From Bacteroidota bacterium (GTDB taxonomy: Bacteria > Bacteroidota > Bacteroidia > Chitinophagales > Chitinophagaceae): DNA of 33,293 bases. The notes below the pieces were generated by a model. That model was not told the DNA's origin, searched no databases, and saw only the letters and a list, made by a program, of their open reading frames with translations. Made by a program: the position numbers and the translations under genes. This document shows, piece by piece, positions 25,430-33,033 of this stretch (within the stretch, counting starts at the first letter, position 1; every line of letters begins with the position of its first letter). Location of the stretch: contig RDXK01000108.1 of assembly GCA_004292605.1 (NCBI GenBank), positions 1 to 33,293 on the forward strand, given 5' to 3'.

Positions 25430-26323
25430 ATGCAAACCGTATTGGAGGTAAATAACATTAGCAAGAATTACGGAAAAATTCAAGCTTTACAAAACGTACA
25501 ATTTGCGGTGCAGCCTAATTGTGTATTTGGTGTATTAGGCCCCAACGGAAGCGGCAAAACCACCTTACTAGGCATTATTACCAATGTATTACAAGCCACT
25601 AGCGGCAGCTATACTTTACTGGGCCAAGCACCATCGCACCTAGTGCGGCAGCAAATAGGCACGCTACTAGAAACACCTAATTTTTACCATTATTTATCTG
25701 CCGTACAAAACCTAAAAATTGTATGCGAAATAAAAAACCAACCCTATACAGAAATAGATAGGGTACTTAGCTTGGTAAATTTATTACACCGCAAAAACAG
25801 CAAGTTTAGCACCTACAGTTTGGGTATGAAACAGCGTTTAGCCATAGCATCGGCCCTGATAGGCAACCCCGATGTGCTTGTGTTAGATGAGCCTACCAAC
25901 GGACTAGACCCCGTAGGTATTGCAGAAATAAGAACACTTATTTTACAGCTGGCCGCCACCGGAAAAACCATTATTATGGCTAGCCATTTGCTAGATGAAG
26001 TGGAAAAAGTATGTACACATGTAGCCATATTAAAAAACGGTGTACTACTGGGTAGCGGTGCGGTAGACGATGTACTGGCCAACGAGGAAATGATAGAAAT
26101 AGCGGCAGACAATATGGATAAGCTTGCTAGTGTGGTGGATGGATTTGGAGGTTTTACCAAAAAAACTGCTACTGCCCAAAGCATAGTATTGTACTATAAA
26201 ACAGTAGAGCCTGGCATGCTTGCTAGCATTAACAAACATTGCTTTGAACAAGGTATTGTGTTACATACCCTAAGCAAACGCAAAAAAACCTTGGAAACTA
26301 AGTTTTTAGAGTTAACTAACTAG
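25430..26323 (+). CDS. ABC transporter ATP-binding protein (ABC-2/BcrA type), no permease adjacent
   Basis: 297 residues. Walker A GPNGSGKTT (residues 37-45), a Q-loop position with Glu as in many BcrA-type proteins (LLETPNFYHYLSAVQNL), signature YSLGMKQR (129-136), Walker B and catalytic Glu VLVLDEPTNGLDP (149-161), and the switch His in MASHLLDEVEK. A C-terminal domain of about 80 residues follows the core. This matches the ATPases of ABC-2 exporters such as bacitracin or lantibiotic resistance systems. The expected permease gene is not downstream: the next gene is on the opposite strand and unrelated. It lies 101 bases after the MFS gene with no clear promoter between. Confidence 0.94.
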   Translation: MQTVLEVNNISKNYGKIQALQNVQFAVQPNCVFGVLGPNGSGKTTLLGIITNVLQATSGSYTLLGQAPSHLVRQQIGTLLETPNFYHYLSAVQNLKIVCEIKNQPYTEIDRVLSLVNLLHRKNSKFSTYSLGMKQRLAIASALIGNPDVLVLDEPTNGLDPVGIAEIRTLILQLAATGKTIIMASHLLDEVEKVCTHVAILKNGVLLGSGAVDDVLANEEMIEIAADNMDKLASVVDGFGGFTKKTATAQSIVLYYKTVEPGMLASINKHCFEQGIVLHTLSKRKKTLETKFLELTN

Positions 26324-26420
26324 CAGGCCGGTATAAACGAAAAGAATAAAAGGTCTTTTGCTCACCAAACTTATCCTTTGGAAGGTCCTATTCCTTAATT
26401 CTGAGTTGCAATTGTCTTTG

Positions 26421-26453
26421 AAAAGAAAAGCCAGCATACTATTACGCTGGCTT
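26421..26453 (-). terminator. Intrinsic terminator of the two-gene secreted unit
   Basis: An 8-bp stem (AAGCCAGC 26428-26435, GCTGGCTT 26446-26453, 10-base loop) is followed on the minus strand by a T-rich tract. It lies 22 bases past the stop of the lipoprotein gene at 26475. Confidence 0.65.
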
Positions 26454-26474
26454 AAAACAATGCCTTTAAAACTG

Positions 26475-27215
26475 CTACTTTGTAACTACATACTTTCTAA
26501 TATTCTCTAAATCTACTGAATGCTCATTGTGCCGTTTTTTCAAAAAGTCAATTATATCCTGCCTAGTCTTGGCTGCATGAAAGTCGGCAACACCGTTTAC
26601 TTGAATATTACTTTCGTCTACCGCTTGCGATGAAGTTAATGCATCGGGTGTGCTCACTATATTGCTTGCCCATTCAGAAATTTTCGCTTTGTTGTACCCA
26701 GAGTTTTCCAGAGTACCGAGTAAGTAATTAAGTAAACCGTAACCGTTGTATTTTGCCTCAACTAATTCGTTGGTAAAATACGCAACATCGTTTGTTTTGT
26801 TTGTACTCAACAAATTAAGTCGGGTCAAAATCATCCAGCTACAGTACTGTCTAAAGCTTCTGAAATATTTGTTATCCTTACTTTCTTCCTTAAATGCCTT
26901 ATACCCAGTTATAGCATCGTCAAGTGTGTGGTTGCCAATCCAAACAACCATATTTTCAGCAGTAGGTAAACCTGAGCTCGCAATAAACTGCTTTTGTTCG
27001 TCTACTAATTGATACATTGTTTTTCCTGGTAGGTCAGCTGGTGTAAAAAATTTAACTGATGGTGCAAACTGTTGGTACGGCAAATCAGTTTTTGCAAATA
27101 ATTCAGCCGATTCTAACAAATTTTTCCGACCAACCTCTTGTGTTGATTGAATATCCTTTGATTGGCCACAAGAAAATGTAACTACTGATGTGGCGATAAT
27201 GAAATATTTTTTCAT
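26475..27215 (-). CDS. Lipoprotein of unknown function
   Basis: 246 residues with lipoprotein signal MKKYFIIATSVVTFSC (lipidated Cys16). The mature part is mostly helical and charged, with no cysteine cluster except Cys124 or thereabouts (FRQYCSWM). I recognise no domain; the central part (GYKAFKEESKDNKYFRSF, LVEAKYNGYGLLNYLL) reads like a helical-repeat protein. It follows the small secreted gene at 27234-27512 by 18 bases and is closed by a terminator, so the two form one transcription unit. Codon choice (many TTT/TCA/AAT-type codons) looks unlike the flanking genes by eye. Confidence 0.82.
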   Translation of the reverse strand: MKKYFIIATSVVTFSCGQSKDIQSTQEVGRKNLLESAELFAKTDLPYQQFAPSVKFFTPADLPGKTMYQLVDEQKQFIASSGLPTAENMVVWIGNHTLDDAITGYKAFKEESKDNKYFRSFRQYCSWMILTRLNLLSTNKTNDVAYFTNELVEAKYNGYGLLNYLLGTLENSGYNKAKISEWASNIVSTPDALTSSQAVDESNIQVNGVADFHAAKTRQDIIDFLKKRHNEHSVDLENIRKYVVTK

Positions 27216-27233
27216 GATTTTAAATTTAAATTG

Positions 27234-27512
27234 TTAAACGCTTGGGGTTGCACATGGTGCGGAAAAGCCCGTTGACATTACATTGTAAGATATAAGCACC
27301 CCATTATACCAAGTTTCCACAGTACCAAAATTGTACGAGGGGCCAGAACAATTGTTGCCGGCTGTTGTGTAGTGGTACACGTTAGTACCAAGCGTTAATG
27401 TTTCACCCACAATAATGTAAAATTCGCTCTCACATCGGCACAAAGCACGAGACCATGAGTAGTTAGAAACTCCGAGGCACAATAAAATGGCCATTAAAAT
27501 GTTTTTTTTCAT
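27234..27512 (-). CDS. Small secreted cysteine-containing protein, unknown function
   Basis: 92 residues. A signal peptide (MKKNILMAILLCLGVSNYSWS, about 21 residues) is followed by a 70-residue mature protein with four cysteines (25, 27, 55, 87) and many Tyr, Thr and Gly, consistent with a small beta-rich, disulfide-bonded extracytoplasmic protein. No known family recognised. It is the first gene of a two-gene unit with the lipoprotein at 26475-27215. The start is fixed by the signal peptide. Confidence 0.72.
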   Translation of the reverse strand: MKKNILMAILLCLGVSNYSWSRALCRCESEFYIIVGETLTLGTNVYHYTTAGNNCSGPSYNFGTVETWYNGVLISYNVMSTGFSAPCATPSV

Positions 27513-27541
27513 GATGAGTATTTTGTATAAAATTAACTATG

Positions 27542-27559
27542 CTTATATATATATATAAG
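27542..27559. repeat. 18-bp AT palindrome upstream of the secreted unit
   Basis: CTTATATATATATATAAG is a perfect palindrome centred about 38 bases before the ATG at 27512, where promoter elements would lie. It could be an operator or merely a dinucleotide run. The wider 27513-27781 stretch is AT-rich and holds no gene. Confidence 0.4.
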
Positions 27560-27715
27560 TTATCAAATTAAAAAACAATTAAAAAATGGCAATATATGAG
27601 TCTGGTACTTAATACTCTAACTACAATTAAAAAGGCTAATAATATTTAACGTGTACTTTTTCATTGGCACAAATAGAGCTAGACATAGATTACAGGCCCG
27701 CTTTTTTAATTTGGT

Positions 27716-27774
27716 GTCGCCCCTTGCAAAAAACTCTTTGTAAGCAATCGATTTTGTAACACACAAAGGGCGAC
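27716..27774. repeat. 11-bp inverted repeat with internal direct repeats, att-like
   Basis: The outer arms GTCGCCCCTTG (27716-27726) and CAAAGGGCGAC (27764-27774) pair with one mismatch across 37 bases. Inside are two direct copies of TTTGTAA (27737-27743 and 27753-27759), 16 bases apart. It ends 7 bases before the sigma-factor stop codon. No U-run follows on either strand, so it is not a standard terminator. It may be a recombination site, an RNA structure, or a transcript-end element. Confidence 0.45.
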
Positions 27775-27781
27775 GGTTTCT

Positions 27782-28369
27782 TTAGTGCCTTGCGGCCAAT
27801 GCTCGCTTTTCTGGCACTTGTAATTTTTTTCTTAGTCCACTTATAGCATACCGCATTCTGCCTAAAGCAGTATTCAGGCTACAGCCCGTTAACGCAGCTA
27901 TTTCATGAAACTTTAAGTTGCCATAAATTTTCAAAACTAGTACGGCTCGTTGGTCGTCGGGCAGTTCATTAATATAGTCTTCTATTTTACTAAAATTTTC
28001 CACCTTTTTAGGTAGCTCACGGTCGGTATCGGTGGCCCCTATCAGCTGCATAAAATCCATATTATCGCCTGTAAGTATGGTGGGCTTTCGCTTAATTTTT
28101 CTAAAATAATCCATACACATATTGTGTGCCACACAGGTAGCCCAGCTTAAAAACTTACCTTCTTCATTGTACTTTCCGGCGTGTATGGTATCTATAATCC
28201 GGCAAAAAACATCCTGCATTATATCCTCTGCAGCGTAGGTATCTTTTACCAAAAAACTGATGGTACTAAAAATTTTTTCTTGGTAGCGGTAGAACAAAGT
28301 CTCAAACGCTTGTGTATTACCTTTACGGTATAATTGTATTAGCTCAAGATCCGACGATAAACTATACAT
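27782..28369 (-). CDS. ECF-type RNA polymerase sigma factor
   Basis: 195 residues from the ATG at 28369. A longer frame to 28498 is open but adds 43 residues outside the sigma-2 domain. Sigma region 2 covers about residues 15-92 (AFETLFYRYQEKIFSTISF, AAEDIMQDVFCRII, FLSWATCVAHNMCMDYFRK). Region 4 covers about 133-185 (INELPDDQRAVLVLKIYGNLKFHEIAALTGCSLNTALGRMRYA), a clear helix-turn-helix. It directs RNA polymerase to a small set of promoters. No FecR-type or other anti-sigma gene is adjacent, and no susC gene follows, so it is not one of the usual sigma/anti-sigma/SusC loci. It is divergent from uvrA. Confidence 0.94.
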   Translation of the reverse strand: MYSLSSDLELIQLYRKGNTQAFETLFYRYQEKIFSTISFLVKDTYAAEDIMQDVFCRIIDTIHAGKYNEEGKFLSWATCVAHNMCMDYFRKIKRKPTILTGDNMDFMQLIGATDTDRELPKKVENFSKIEDYINELPDDQRAVLVLKIYGNLKFHEIAALTGCSLNTALGRMRYAISGLRKKLQVPEKRALAARH

Positions 28370-28487
28370 ATTCAAAACAGGTTTAGTAAAATAGAATGTG
28401 TACAGTTCAGATAATAGGCGAAATATTTTGCTGAAAATAGTATTATTGATTGAGTTACACAAGCCGCAAACGTTAAAATTTACAAAA

Positions 28488-31325
28488 TTGAGCATCAAAA
28501 AATCGAATCAGGCTACCGCTTCTGTAGCTAGTACAGCGCCAGCCAATGGTATAGAAGTGGTAGGTGCCCGTACCCATAATTTGCAAAATGTTACGGCTCA
28601 TTTCCCTCGTAATAAACTCATAGTAGTTACTGGTGTAAGCGGTAGTGGCAAAAGCTCCCTAACCATTGATACGCTTTTTGCTGAAGGCCAACGCCGCTAT
28701 GCGGAAAGCTTAAGCAGCTATGCCCGCCAGTTTATGGCCCGTATGAGCAAGCCAGATGTAGATTATATAAAAGGACTTTGCCCAGCTATAGCCATAGAAC
28801 AAAAAGTAACCACCCGTACGCCAAGAAGTACGGTGGGTAGCATGACGGAAATTTATGATTACCTGAAGCTACTTTTTGCCCGTATTGGTACTACTTACTC
28901 ACCCATTAGCGGCCAGGTAGTAACCAAACACGATGTTACGGATGTAGTAAAATTTATACAGCAGCTGCCCACCCACGCTAAGGTGTACATACTTACCAAT
29001 TTTAAAACACATAACAATCGCTCCGTAGCGGAGGAAGTAAATGTATTGATTCAAAAAGGTTTTAGTAGACTGTATACTAAACCCAACGCCGGTGGTGCTG
29101 GCACCCTAACCCGCTTGGAGGAAGTAGCGGAGATGGATGAAAAACAATTAAAACAATTGTTTAATAAACAGTACACTACCTATGTGCTGATAGATAGAAT
29201 TGTAGTACACGATGCCGATGAAGAAACGATACATAGAATTAGCGATAGCGTAGATACCGCCTTTTTTGAAGGTGATGGCGAAATGTATTTACATGTGAAC
29301 GATGAACAATGGCAAATTTTTAATAATAAGTTTGAGCTAGACGGACTCAGTTTTGAGGAGCCTGTGCCCAACCTTTTTTCCAATAACAATCCTTATGGCG
29401 CCTGCCCCACCTGCGAAGGCTTTGGCCACGTGTTAGGCATTGACCCAGAACTAGTAATACCTAATAAAACACTCAGTGTATTTGAATATGCAGTGGCCCC
29501 CTGGAAGGGCGATAAAATGGGCTGGTTTAGAGAGCAGTTTATAAAAGGTGCCGGCAAACTAAACTTCCCCATACACAAACCCATAGCCGATTTAACACCG
29601 GAACAATACCAACTTTTATGGAGCGGCGGCTTGGGTGTATATGGTATAAAAGAGTTTTTTGACGAAGTAGAAGCGAATTTATACAAAGTACAATACCGTG
29701 TATTATTGAGTAGGTACCGTGGCCGTACGGTATGCCCTACGTGTAATGGATATAAGCTACGCAAAGAAGCCCTGTACGTGCAAATAAATGAAAAGCATAT
29801 AGGCGAATTAAACAATATGCCTATTAAATATTTGGCCGAGTGGATGGCGAATATTAACCTAACACCACACCAGCACCAAGTAGCTAAACGTATATTGTTA
29901 GAAATTAATCAGCGACTAGAAACTATGCTGCAAGTGGGTTTGGGTTACCTAACCTTAAACCGCTTAGCCAATACGTTAAGTGGTGGCGAAAGCCAACGTA
30001 TACAGCTTACCCGTAGCCTTGGCAGCAACCTAACCAATAGCTTGTATATACTAGATGAACCAAGTATTGGACTACACTCCCGAGATACTGCCAACCTTAT
30101 CGTAGTACTAAAAAAATTACGAGACTTAGGCAATACAGTGGTGGTAGTAGAACATGATGCAATGATAATGGAACAGGCCGATTATATTATAGATATGGGG
30201 CCGTTAGCCAGCCATTTAGGTGGTAAAATAGTAGCAGCTGGTAACTATAAAGAATTAATAAAAAATGAAGCCAGTTTAACAGGCAAATATTTAAGCGGAA
30301 CGCTAGAAATACCCGTTCCTAAACAAGTACGAAAACCTACGGAATTTATAACGGTAATAGGTGCCCGAGAAAATAATTTAAAAAATATAGATGTAGCTTT
30401 TCCGCTACAATGCTTTTGTGTAGTTACCGGTGTAAGTGGAAGTGGAAAAACTACTTTAGTAAAACAGATATTGTACCCCGCTTTGCAAAAACTAAAGGGT
30501 GAACCTGCGGAAAAAGTAGGAGCACACAAAGCCCTAGAAGGTGCCGTACAAAATATTACCCAGATAGAACTGGTAGACCAAAACCCCATAGGCAAAAGCA
30601 GCAGAAGTAACCCTGTAACCTATGTAAAAGCCTGGGATAGTATACGAGATTTATTTGCCGATCAACCCTTAGCTAAAATAAGGGGCTTTCAACCCAAACA
30701 CTACTCCTTTAATGTGGATGGTGGCCGCTGCGATGCTTGTAAAGGCGAAGGCGTACAAGTAGTAGAAATGCAGTTTTTGGCCGATGTGCGTTTGGTATGC
30801 GATGTGTGTAATGGTAAACGATTTAAAGAGGAAGTGCTAGAGGTTTTATACAATGGTAAAAGTGTACACGATGTGTTAGAAATGAGTGTAGATGAAGCCA
30901 TTGAATTTTTTGCTAAAGAAAAAGCCATCATCAAAGCGTTACAACCCTTGCAGGATGTAGGTTTGGGCTATGTAAAACTTGGCCAAAGCAGCGATACACT
31001 CAGTGGTGGCGAAGCCCAGCGGGTAAAGCTTGCCAGCTTTTTAGGCAAAGGAAAGTCGGCCGGTAAAGTGCTTTTCATTTTTGATGAACCTACCACGGGC
31101 TTACATTTTCATGATATTAATAAACTACTAGCTAGCTTCAATGCACTTATTAACCAAGGCCATAGTTTACTAGTAATTGAACACAATACAGATGTAATAA
31201 AAACAGCCGATTGGGTGATAGATCTTGGTCCGGAAGCAGGTGATGGTGGCGGCCAACTAGTATTTGCAGGCACACCAAAAGATTTACAAAAAAGCAAAAA
31301 AAGTTTAACTGCCAAATGGCTTTAA
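28488..31325 (+). CDS. uvrA: Excinuclease ABC subunit A
   Basis: 945 residues from a TTG at 28488; no in-frame ATG exists before the conserved IEVVGARTHNLQNV, and a GTG at 28398 would add 30 unlikely residues. UvrA is the damage-recognition ATPase of nucleotide excision repair. Two ABC modules are complete: Walker A GVSGSGKSS (49-57) and GVSGSGKTT (near 648), signatures LSGGESQR (near 497) and LSGGEAQR (near 837), Walker B regions LDEPSIGLH and FDEPTTGLH. Zinc-binding CxxC pairs occur at CPTCEGFG (near 305), CPTCNGY (near 416), and CDACKGEG...CDVCNGKRF (near 748). The SRSNPVTYVKAWDSIRDLF block is typical. A VOC gene follows by 10 bases. Confidence 0.97.
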   Translation: MSIKKSNQATASVASTAPANGIEVVGARTHNLQNVTAHFPRNKLIVVTGVSGSGKSSLTIDTLFAEGQRRYAESLSSYARQFMARMSKPDVDYIKGLCPAIAIEQKVTTRTPRSTVGSMTEIYDYLKLLFARIGTTYSPISGQVVTKHDVTDVVKFIQQLPTHAKVYILTNFKTHNNRSVAEEVNVLIQKGFSRLYTKPNAGGAGTLTRLEEVAEMDEKQLKQLFNKQYTTYVLIDRIVVHDADEETIHRISDSVDTAFFEGDGEMYLHVNDEQWQIFNNKFELDGLSFEEPVPNLFSNNNPYGACPTCEGFGHVLGIDPELVIPNKTLSVFEYAVAPWKGDKMGWFREQFIKGAGKLNFPIHKPIADLTPEQYQLLWSGGLGVYGIKEFFDEVEANLYKVQYRVLLSRYRGRTVCPTCNGYKLRKEALYVQINEKHIGELNNMPIKYLAEWMANINLTPHQHQVAKRILLEINQRLETMLQVGLGYLTLNRLANTLSGGESQRIQLTRSLGSNLTNSLYILDEPSIGLHSRDTANLIVVLKKLRDLGNTVVVVEHDAMIMEQADYIIDMGPLASHLGGKIVAAGNYKELIKNEASLTGKYLSGTLEIPVPKQVRKPTEFITVIGARENNLKNIDVAFPLQCFCVVTGVSGSGKTTLVKQILYPALQKLKGEPAEKVGAHKALEGAVQNITQIELVDQNPIGKSSRSNPVTYVKAWDSIRDLFADQPLAKIRGFQPKHYSFNVDGGRCDACKGEGVQVVEMQFLADVRLVCDVCNGKRFKEEVLEVLYNGKSVHDVLEMSVDEAIEFFAKEKAIIKALQPLQDVGLGYVKLGQSSDTLSGGEAQRVKLASFLGKGKSAGKVLFIFDEPTTGLHFHDINKLLASFNALINQGHSLLVIEHNTDVIKTADWVIDLGPEAGDGGGQLVFAGTPKDLQKSKKSLTAKWL

Positions 31326-31335
31326 CCGCCCCCTT

Positions 31336-31734
31336 ATGGAAACTCTTTTTCAAATTACTGTGGTGGTGAACAACTATGATGAAGCCATAGCATGGTACCA
31401 AAAAAATCTATCGTTCCAGCTGGTGGAAGATACCGTACTTACCCCACAGAAGCGGTGGGTGGTAATGCAGCCATCCGGTGGCGGTTGCCAAATTTTACTA
31501 GCTAAAGCAGCCACACCGCTACAGCAAAATTTTATAGGTAACCAAACAGGTGGTAGGGTAGCTTTTTTTCTACATACCAATAGGCTACAAAACCTTTTAG
31601 TACAGCTACAAAACAATGGTGTAACTATAGTACGGCCACCCACGGTAGAGCCGTATGGAACCGTTTTTGTATTGGCCGATTTGTATGGAAATTTATGGGA
31701 TGTAATAGAACCTACCGCTGCCAACCCTTCCTAA
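31336..31734 (+). CDS. VOC-family (glyoxalase-like) protein
   Basis: 132 residues with the usual beta-alpha-beta-beta-beta pattern repeated twice: VVVNNYDEAIAWYQKNLSFQLVED at the start, and FFLHTNRLQNLLVQLQNNGVTIVRPPTVEPYGTVFVLADLYGNLWDVIEP at the end. The family includes glyoxalase I, dioxygenases and antibiotic-binding proteins; substrate unknown. A metal site may involve Glu near the end (DVIEP), but the N-terminal ligand is not obvious. It begins 10 bases after uvrA stops and is probably cotranscribed; there is no functional reason to link it to repair. Confidence 0.9.
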   Translation: METLFQITVVVNNYDEAIAWYQKNLSFQLVEDTVLTPQKRWVVMQPSGGGCQILLAKAATPLQQNFIGNQTGGRVAFFLHTNRLQNLLVQLQNNGVTIVRPPTVEPYGTVFVLADLYGNLWDVIEPTAANPS

Positions 31735-31836
31735 ATAATTAGAAAATACGCTACGCATGGGTATGCCTTAACCGTTTACATAAAACCATCATATTAGTGC
31801 TGTAACTAGTTCATTTACTATTACTTTTATACCATC

Positions 31837-32814
31837 ATGGCATGGCATACGATTCTCAATTTTTTGCACCAACCCTTTCCTACTTATAAGCAACACAAAA
31901 AGCAGGCATTGGTATGTACACTAGCAGCCATCACCGTGTTTGCTACCTTGTTTATTTTGGAGCCTTTTAATATCAATTTATTAAGCGGTACGCAAAAGCT
32001 GTATTATGCTATTACTTATGCCAGTATTACATGGGTGGTTTGCCTACTACTTACCGTAGTTTTTCCGTGGGCATATCCTAGGTTTTTTAGAGAGCAACAT
32101 TGGACTGTTTTAAAGGAAATGCTGTACATCATGGTAATACTCACCATCATCTCAGCCGTTAATTTATGGGCCCACAATATAACCGATCGTACTCCGTTTA
32201 CCGTAGTCACGTTTCTACTATCCATCACGTATACCTTGCCATTGGCCGCCTTCCCTGTTTCATTTTCTATTTTGGTAAAGCAGCGTTGGCTTCAAAAATA
32301 TTATAAAAATGAAGCAGCCGTTTGGAACCAATTGTTGGTGGAATATCAAAATAGTCAGGCTACTCCATCCATTCCCCATACTACTACACAAGCGGCGGAT
32401 GAGCCCATAATTACAGATACTATTGCCAATGATGCGGCCACAGAAAATAAAATTACCCTTACCGGCACTGGCGTAGGCGAAGCCATAGAACTATACACCC
32501 AACAGTTTATTTATGCTAGCGCTGCAGATAATTACACTTCTATCTACTACCTAGAAAATGGTGTGGTGCAATCAAAACTTTTACGGAATACTCTCAAAAA
32601 TGCGGTAGCAAAAACCCAGCATATTCCCCAGATAGCTAGGTGCCATAGAAGCTATATTATTAACGTGCAAAAGGTAGAACGCATTATGGGCGATGCACAA
32701 GGACTTAAATTGTTCCTCCACCGTACCAGCGAACCTATACCCGTGGGCAAAGCCTACTTGGAACCTATTAAGCAGTTACTAGAACAATTGCCGCCACAAG
32801 AACCAGCGTTGTAA
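31837..32814 (+). CDS. Membrane-anchored LytTR-family transcriptional regulator
   Basis: 325 residues. Four membrane segments (about 24-42, 56-78, 93-111, 122-148) are followed by a variable Thr/Ala-rich linker (about 170-205) and a C-terminal LytTR DNA-binding domain (about 208-315) with FIYASAADNYTSIYYLENG, the RCHRSYIINVQKV block and PIPVGKAY. It lacks a receiver domain, so it is a one-component membrane-bound regulator that would bind DNA from the inner membrane. The signal sensed is unknown. Three CCCCAAA repeats lie just after its stop codon, before the next gene. Confidence 0.92.
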   Translation: MAWHTILNFLHQPFPTYKQHKKQALVCTLAAITVFATLFILEPFNINLLSGTQKLYYAITYASITWVVCLLLTVVFPWAYPRFFREQHWTVLKEMLYIMVILTIISAVNLWAHNITDRTPFTVVTFLLSITYTLPLAAFPVSFSILVKQRWLQKYYKNEAAVWNQLLVEYQNSQATPSIPHTTTQAADEPIITDTIANDAATENKITLTGTGVGEAIELYTQQFIYASAADNYTSIYYLENGVVQSKLLRNTLKNAVAKTQHIPQIARCHRSYIINVQKVERIMGDAQGLKLFLHRTSEPIPVGKAYLEPIKQLLEQLPPQEPAL

Positions 32815-32842
32815 AACCGTGGGGTTATATTCCTAATTTCTA

Positions 32843-32879
32843 CCCCAAACGCAGCTATTCACCCCAAATTCGCCCCAAA
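32843..32879 (+). promoter_or_regulatory. Cluster of CCCCAAA direct repeats, candidate operator
   Basis: CCCCAAA occurs at 32843-32849, 32862-32868 and 32873-32879 (starts 19 and 11 bases apart), with GGGGTT at 32821-32826 as a partial reverse copy. It lies between the LytTR gene and the next gene (start 33034). Its position suggests a regulator site, possibly for the adjacent LytTR protein, which family-wide binds direct repeats. The rest of 32815-33033 holds nothing recognisable. Confidence 0.38.
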
Positions 32880-33033
32880 ACCGGGTGACATATTACTGAA
32901 CGGGTAGTTGCTACGTTAGCTTTACTCATCGGTTGGTAAGCATGATTTTCTGAACAGTTTGGTTGATCGCTTCAAACGTTTCGTATACACACCTTTTTTA
33001 TAAAAATTTCTCGCCTCTTTTAAGTCAACTATT

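Noticed and set aside
27716-27774. Integron attC site or CRISPR repeat
   Set aside because: The arms lack attC core motifs and there is only one copy with no spacers or integrase nearby.
29393-29815. 140-codon minus-strand frame inside uvrA
   Set aside because: It is antisense to a conserved part of uvrA including its zinc-finger codons, so it is a shadow frame.
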